Below, piece after piece: positions 61,070-64,000 of a stretch of DNA of 64,000 bases. The translations under genes were made by a program, and so were the position numbers. This DNA comes from an uncultured Alphaproteobacteria bacterium (GTDB lineage: Bacteria; Pseudomonadota; Alphaproteobacteria; CAAHEQ01; UBA3637), in assembly GCA_934234055.1 (NCBI GenBank), contig CAKQGY010000005.1:1-64000 (forward strand). Reading direction: 5' to 3'. Under the pieces are notes generated by a model. The model was not told the DNA's origin, made no database searches, and worked only from the letters and a program-made list of their open reading frames with translations. Within the stretch, counting starts at the first letter, position 1. Every line of letters begins with the position of its first letter.

Positions 61070-62377
61070 ATGAAATCTAAACACATAAATTCAATAATCA
61101 AAGAGTCAATTTATTCCGAATCCGGCCGCTCCCTCACCGAAATGCTGGGGGTTTTGGCTATTATGGGAATCCTCACGATCGGCGGTATCGCCGGCTTCAA
61201 TTACGCAATGAATAAACAACGCGCCAATGCGACCATCAACTATGTGAACCAATTGGCGGTGTTGGGAACAGGCCAAATGCTGGCCGGCAGCACACCGAAA
61301 CTCTTGGACTATCCCGACCACACCCCCAGCGGGTATCCCGCCAAAATCACCACCGACACCAACGCCCCAAATGCCTTTTATATAGAAATAAATGAAGTCC
61401 CCACACCTGTCTGCGACGAAATTATTTCGCGTCTGGACGGCTGGAAAATGGTCAACGACATCGGCTTCTTTAACGGGGTCGGCGCCTGTGCCGATCAAGA
61501 AAAGGTAGGTATGTGGTTTGAAATTTCCGCCAACGCAAATAAAGGTGATACAGACTATCATTGCACGAGCAACGCGGATTGCCAACCTTTTTTCGGGACA
61601 AACTCAAAATGCAATGACAAAGGAACCTGTGAATACGCCTGCTCGGGCGGCAAGGTTAAAACAGCCGCCGGATGTTGTGATGCCGACAAAGTCTTCAACG
61701 GTGGGTGTTGCCCAGGGACGATTGAAGACGGTAAATGTTGTCGGCGTATTTGGAAACCCGGCGTCGGTCCGGAAAATATGTGTTGTTCCGAAGGCTTTTT
61801 TATGATAAAAACCGGGGAGTGTCTTTCCTGTGATGATCCCAGCGCTCCTAACTTAGTAGGTGCTGCTCAATATACTGAAGTTTGTAAAATATGCCCGAAT
61901 CGCACATTGATAGGGCGGAATTGTCACCCCTCTACCGACCCTTGTCTGGACGGGGCTGTCAATATCAATAACGAGTGTTATTGTCCTTTAGATAAGCCGG
62001 TCATGGACGACGGTGGCCACTGTCATCCGTGTAATGTGAATATGAATCCTAATCCTGCTAAAGAATGGCCTGCCCTGATAAAGCCACCGTTTGGGTTAAT
62101 GCACTATGGCAATTCAGCTCTCAGCTTCTATTGCAATAGGAAAACAGGGGGTGGGTATTCGGGCCGTACTCCCTGCGAGTCCGGAACCATAGGGTTGCCC
62201 AGCGAATATACCATTACCCTGACTGATGGTTCTTCTTACCGGGTATCAAGTAGTTACGGCGAATGCAAAAGTTGCGCCGATATTGATGTATCCCAATTAA
62301 AGTATCAGGCTTGGTGTAAATCCTGTGGTGGTAAATGGGTCGGCAAAGCTTGGGATAAAGGCTTGTGCACACCGTAA
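61070..62377 (+). CDS. Pilin-like cysteine-rich protein (paralogue B)
   Basis: A 435-residue protein with a ~18-residue polar leader and GRSLTEMLGVLAIMGILTIG (Gly -1, Glu +5, hydrophobic N-helix). The next ~110 residues nearly repeat paralogue A, including NYAMNKQRANAT, LLDYPD.TPSGYPAKITTDT and SRLDGWKMVNDIGFF. The remainder is a Cys-rich domain (CCDADKVFNGGCCPG, CLSCDDPSAP, CKICPNR, CKSCGGKWVGKAWD) clearly related to A but diverged. ATG 61070 has ACAAGGAG 6 nt upstream. The leader holds an AC microsatellite and a hairpin. Likely surface-exposed; function unknown. Confidence 0.85.
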   Translation: MKSKHINSIIKESIYSESGRSLTEMLGVLAIMGILTIGGIAGFNYAMNKQRANATINYVNQLAVLGTGQMLAGSTPKLLDYPDHTPSGYPAKITTDTNAPNAFYIEINEVPTPVCDEIISRLDGWKMVNDIGFFNGVGACADQEKVGMWFEISANANKGDTDYHCTSNADCQPFFGTNSKCNDKGTCEYACSGGKVKTAAGCCDADKVFNGGCCPGTIEDGKCCRRIWKPGVGPENMCCSEGFFMIKTGECLSCDDPSAPNLVGAAQYTEVCKICPNRTLIGRNCHPSTDPCLDGAVNINNECYCPLDKPVMDDGGHCHPCNVNMNPNPAKEWPALIKPPFGLMHYGNSALSFYCNRKTGGGYSGRTPCESGTIGLPSEYTITLTDGSSYRVSSSYGECKSCADIDVSQLKYQAWCKSCGGKWVGKAWDKGLCTP

Positions 62378-62458
62378 GAATTTTTTCTGATGGGTGCCGT
62401 TCTATCCTTGTGTGCATCAAATCCGAGTTGCACGACCGGTTTCACTGTGTAAGTTTTT

Positions 62459-63469
62459 TTACAGGGCTTCCAGTTGTGATAACAAGTCTTGCATATCTTC
62501 AGGCAAAGGGGCCTCAAACCGCAGGCGTTCTCCCGTTCGCGGGTGCGTGAAGCCCAGGAACCCGGCGTGCAGAGCCTGCCTGGGGAAGTATTTTGCAAAA
62601 TCCGGTGCCGTTTTGGGAATACTGCCATACAGTGGGTCCCCGATCAGAGAATGCCCGACCGAGGCCATATGCACCCGTATCTGGTGCGTCCGTCCGGTTT
62701 CTAAAATACAGCGAATATGACTGGCCACACCATTGCCGAACACAGCCACACGCTCGTAATGCGTTACGGCTTTTTTTCCGTGTGCGACAATGGCCATCTT
62801 TTGCCGGTTATGGGGTGAGCGCCCGATGTCTCCGACAACCAACCCCGTTGTTTTTTGCACATATCCCCACACAAAGGCCTGATAGATGCGCTCTATGGTG
62901 TGCTCGGCAAATTGTTCGGACAGGCGTATATGCGTAAAATCATTTTTAGCCACGACCAAGATTCCACTGGTATCTTTATCAATTCGGTGCACAATGCCCG
63001 GCCGTTTGACCCCGCCGATTCCCGATAGTGAATCCTTGCAATGCGCCAACAGGGCATTGACCAAAGTCCCCCGCGGATTTCCGGCCCCGGGATGGACAAT
63101 CAGTCCCGCAGGCTTGTTCACAACCAATAAATCTTCGTCTTCAAATAAAATATCCAGCGGGATTTCCTCGGGCTCGGGGTTGGCCGGCACCGCATCGGGA
63201 AGGGTGATTTCATACACATCACCTGCCATTACTTTATCATCCGGCGCCAGCACTTTTTGCCGATCCGAGGCCAATCTTACCGCATCTGCCTCTATCAATC
63301 GGGTCATTTGACTGCGCGAATAGTCCGGAAAGCAATCGGACAGATATTTGTCCAAACGCATTTTTTTTGCATCTTCATTCACTTTTGGCGTGACAAGAGG
63401 CCCTGTTTTGGTGTATACTTCATCCGGTAAATCACCGATTTTAAAATCTGATTGAGAAAGGATCGTCAT
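62459..63469 (-). CDS. rluD: RluA-family 23S rRNA pseudouridine synthase (RluD-like)
   Basis: Makes pseudouridines in 23S rRNA helix 69 if truly RluD. An N-terminal S4 domain (MRLDKYLSDCFPDYSRSQMT) precedes the catalytic domain with GIVHRIDKDTSGILVVAKN (catalytic Asp) and LETGRTHQIRVHMASVGHSL. The start is uncertain: ATG 63469 (336 residues) overlaps the start of the divergent gene and has no RBS; GTG 63382 (307 residues) also fits the S4 boundary. The stop is secure. It is convergent with paralogue B. Confidence 0.9.
   Translation of the reverse strand: MTILSQSDFKIGDLPDEVYTKTGPLVTPKVNEDAKKMRLDKYLSDCFPDYSRSQMTRLIEADAVRLASDRQKVLAPDDKVMAGDVYEITLPDAVPANPEPEEIPLDILFEDEDLLVVNKPAGLIVHPGAGNPRGTLVNALLAHCKDSLSGIGGVKRPGIVHRIDKDTSGILVVAKNDFTHIRLSEQFAEHTIERIYQAFVWGYVQKTTGLVVGDIGRSPHNRQKMAIVAHGKKAVTHYERVAVFGNGVASHIRCILETGRTHQIRVHMASVGHSLIGDPLYGSIPKTAPDFAKYFPRQALHAGFLGFTHPRTGERLRFEAPLPEDMQDLLSQLEAL
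63390..63419 (+). promoter_or_regulatory. Promoter of the 63468 gene, within the rluD 5' region
   Basis: GTGACA (63390-63395), 18-nt spacer, TATACT (63414-63419), 49 bp before ATG 63468. Its position inside the longer rluD frame supports a shorter rluD. Confidence 0.5.
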
Positions 63470-63776
63470 GAAAACAATTACACTCCTGAAAACAATAACA
63501 CTGTTATTTGCCGTTTTAATTTTGGCGGGCTTGGGTTTCGTCGGATACAAGATAACAGATCTTCCCTCGAAAATCAAGGCAAAACAACCAATTCTGTCCG
63601 AATTTTTGTTACCGTTCCCCGAAAGCATTCAATCCGCCACGGCTTGCGGCGATAAATTATGCCTGATGACGGTCGGTTATGAATTCGGTAATCGTCTGAT
63701 TATCGTCAATCCTAAGGCCGATTCGGTTGAGGCCGTTATTTTATTCCGAGACCATGATGAAAAGGCTGTTCGTTAA
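63468..63776 (+). CDS. Small membrane-anchored hypothetical protein
   Basis: A 102-residue protein with one N-terminal transmembrane helix (LFAVLILAGLGFVGYKITDL, residues ~12-32) and a periplasmic domain containing ATACGDKLCLMTVGY, a possible Cys-Cys pair, and EFGNRLIIVNPK. AAAGGA lies 5-6 nt before ATG 63468. The gene starts within the proposed rluD start codon on the other strand. It is followed by a similarly anchored protein. The family is not recognised. Confidence 0.75.
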   Translation: MKTITLLKTITLLFAVLILAGLGFVGYKITDLPSKIKAKQPILSEFLLPFPESIQSATACGDKLCLMTVGYEFGNRLIIVNPKADSVEAVILFRDHDEKAVR

Positions 63777-63783
63777 CTAAAAA

Positions 63784-63804
63784 TTAAACACTTTCCGTGT
63801 TTAA
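63784..63804 (+). promoter_or_regulatory. Intercistronic hairpin
   Basis: TTAAACAC (63784-63791) pairs with GTGTTTAA (63797-63804) around TTTCC, 8 bp after the previous stop. There is no T-run; a weak terminator or mRNA end-protecting hairpin is possible. Confidence 0.45.
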
Positions 63805-63832
63805 TAGAACCCAAGAAAGGAACAATATCTCT

Positions 63833-64000
63833 GTGGCAAAATCCGCTGGAATAACACATTTGCTTGCGGTTATCGTTTTGGCCTTGTGCCTACTGGGCAC
63901 GGGGGTCTATTTTCTGCCACGTTTGGGACAGGTTGCAAACGGCCAAATTCCCGGTTGGCAAATTACAACAGAGGTCGAGCCGCTGACACCATTTGAGGAA
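63833..64000 (+). CDS. Membrane-anchored hypothetical protein, 3' end outside the window
   Basis: A frame opens at GTG 63833 with AAAGGAA about 10 nt upstream and runs to the window end (56 codons). The first ~30 residues form a transmembrane helix (HLLAVIVLALCLLGTGVYFL), followed by the start of a periplasmic domain (PGWQITTEVEPLTPFEE). It lies 56 bp after the preceding small membrane protein and is probably co-transcribed. Nothing more can be said without the rest. Confidence 0.6.
   Translation, partial: MAKSAGITHLLAVIVLALCLLGTGVYFLPRLGQVANGQIPGWQITTEVEPLTPFEE

Overview
The window looks like chromosomal DNA of an alphaproteobacterium, probably an uncultured host- or gut-associated lineage. 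The class assignment rests on gene order and content: pal-cpoB-tilS-ftsH, a DUF2066-permease-HdaA-FtsK-LolA run, a zinc-ribbon protein divergent from ftsEX, and a Gram-negative lipid A set (waaA, lpxK, lpxL). The gut-like placement is only an inference, from large cysteine-rich surface proteins with a pilin-type N-terminus. No 16S rRNA gene is present, so the taxon is not proven.

Layout. 1-2110: 3' part of a long cysteine-rich repeat protein, then a terminator shared with convergent pckG. 4136-16177: tRNA-Trp, secE, nusG, a small Cys-rich ORF, rplK, rplA, rplJ, rplL, rpoB and rpoC, with intercistronic hairpins and a final terminator. 16182-23411: a small membrane protein, then an autoregulated TetR with an efflux operon (HlyD-type adaptor, two ABC ATPases, two permeases, TolC-like channel) resembling E. 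coli ybiH-ybhGFSR with YbhF split in two. 23412-25643: an AT-rich accessory patch with two GNAT acetyltransferases, a small membrane protein and a decayed gene, next to tRNA-Gln. 26066-35228: a hypothetical exported protein, miaB, a Sel1-like protein and a zinc-ribbon protein on the minus strand, then ftsE, ftsX, a DUF218 protein, plsC, a divergent anmK and fabD. 35286-42792: a BOF-domain protein, lgt, DUF2062, pgeF, a nucleotidyltransferase, a lipoprotein, comEC, another lipoprotein, frr and uppS. 42789-57265: mostly minus-strand envelope genes (lpxL, lpxK, waaA, lolA, ftsK, hdaA, an AI-2E-type permease, DUF2066, ftsH, tilS, cpoB, pal), with a winged-helix protein and a HIT protein on the plus strand. 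57407-64000: suhB and a partner, rpmE, a divergent pair of pilin-like Cys-rich proteins, rluD and two small membrane-anchored proteins, the last cut by the window end.

Most of the window is housekeeping: transcription and translation, envelope assembly, lipid A and phospholipid synthesis, and division. The unusual part is 59235-62377. Two paralogues with near-identical prepilin-type N-termini and divergent Cys-rich C-termini are transcribed away from each other across a 548-bp gap. On the minus side this gap holds a promoter, a series of hairpins with mutually exclusive pairings, and an intrinsic terminator whose U-tract touches the ribosome binding site of the pilin-like gene. On the plus side it holds a 35-nt (AC)n microsatellite and a strong hairpin in the leader of the other paralogue. 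This reads as a candidate RNA-attenuated and possibly phase-variable surface protein locus. Every functional statement about it is inference from sequence.
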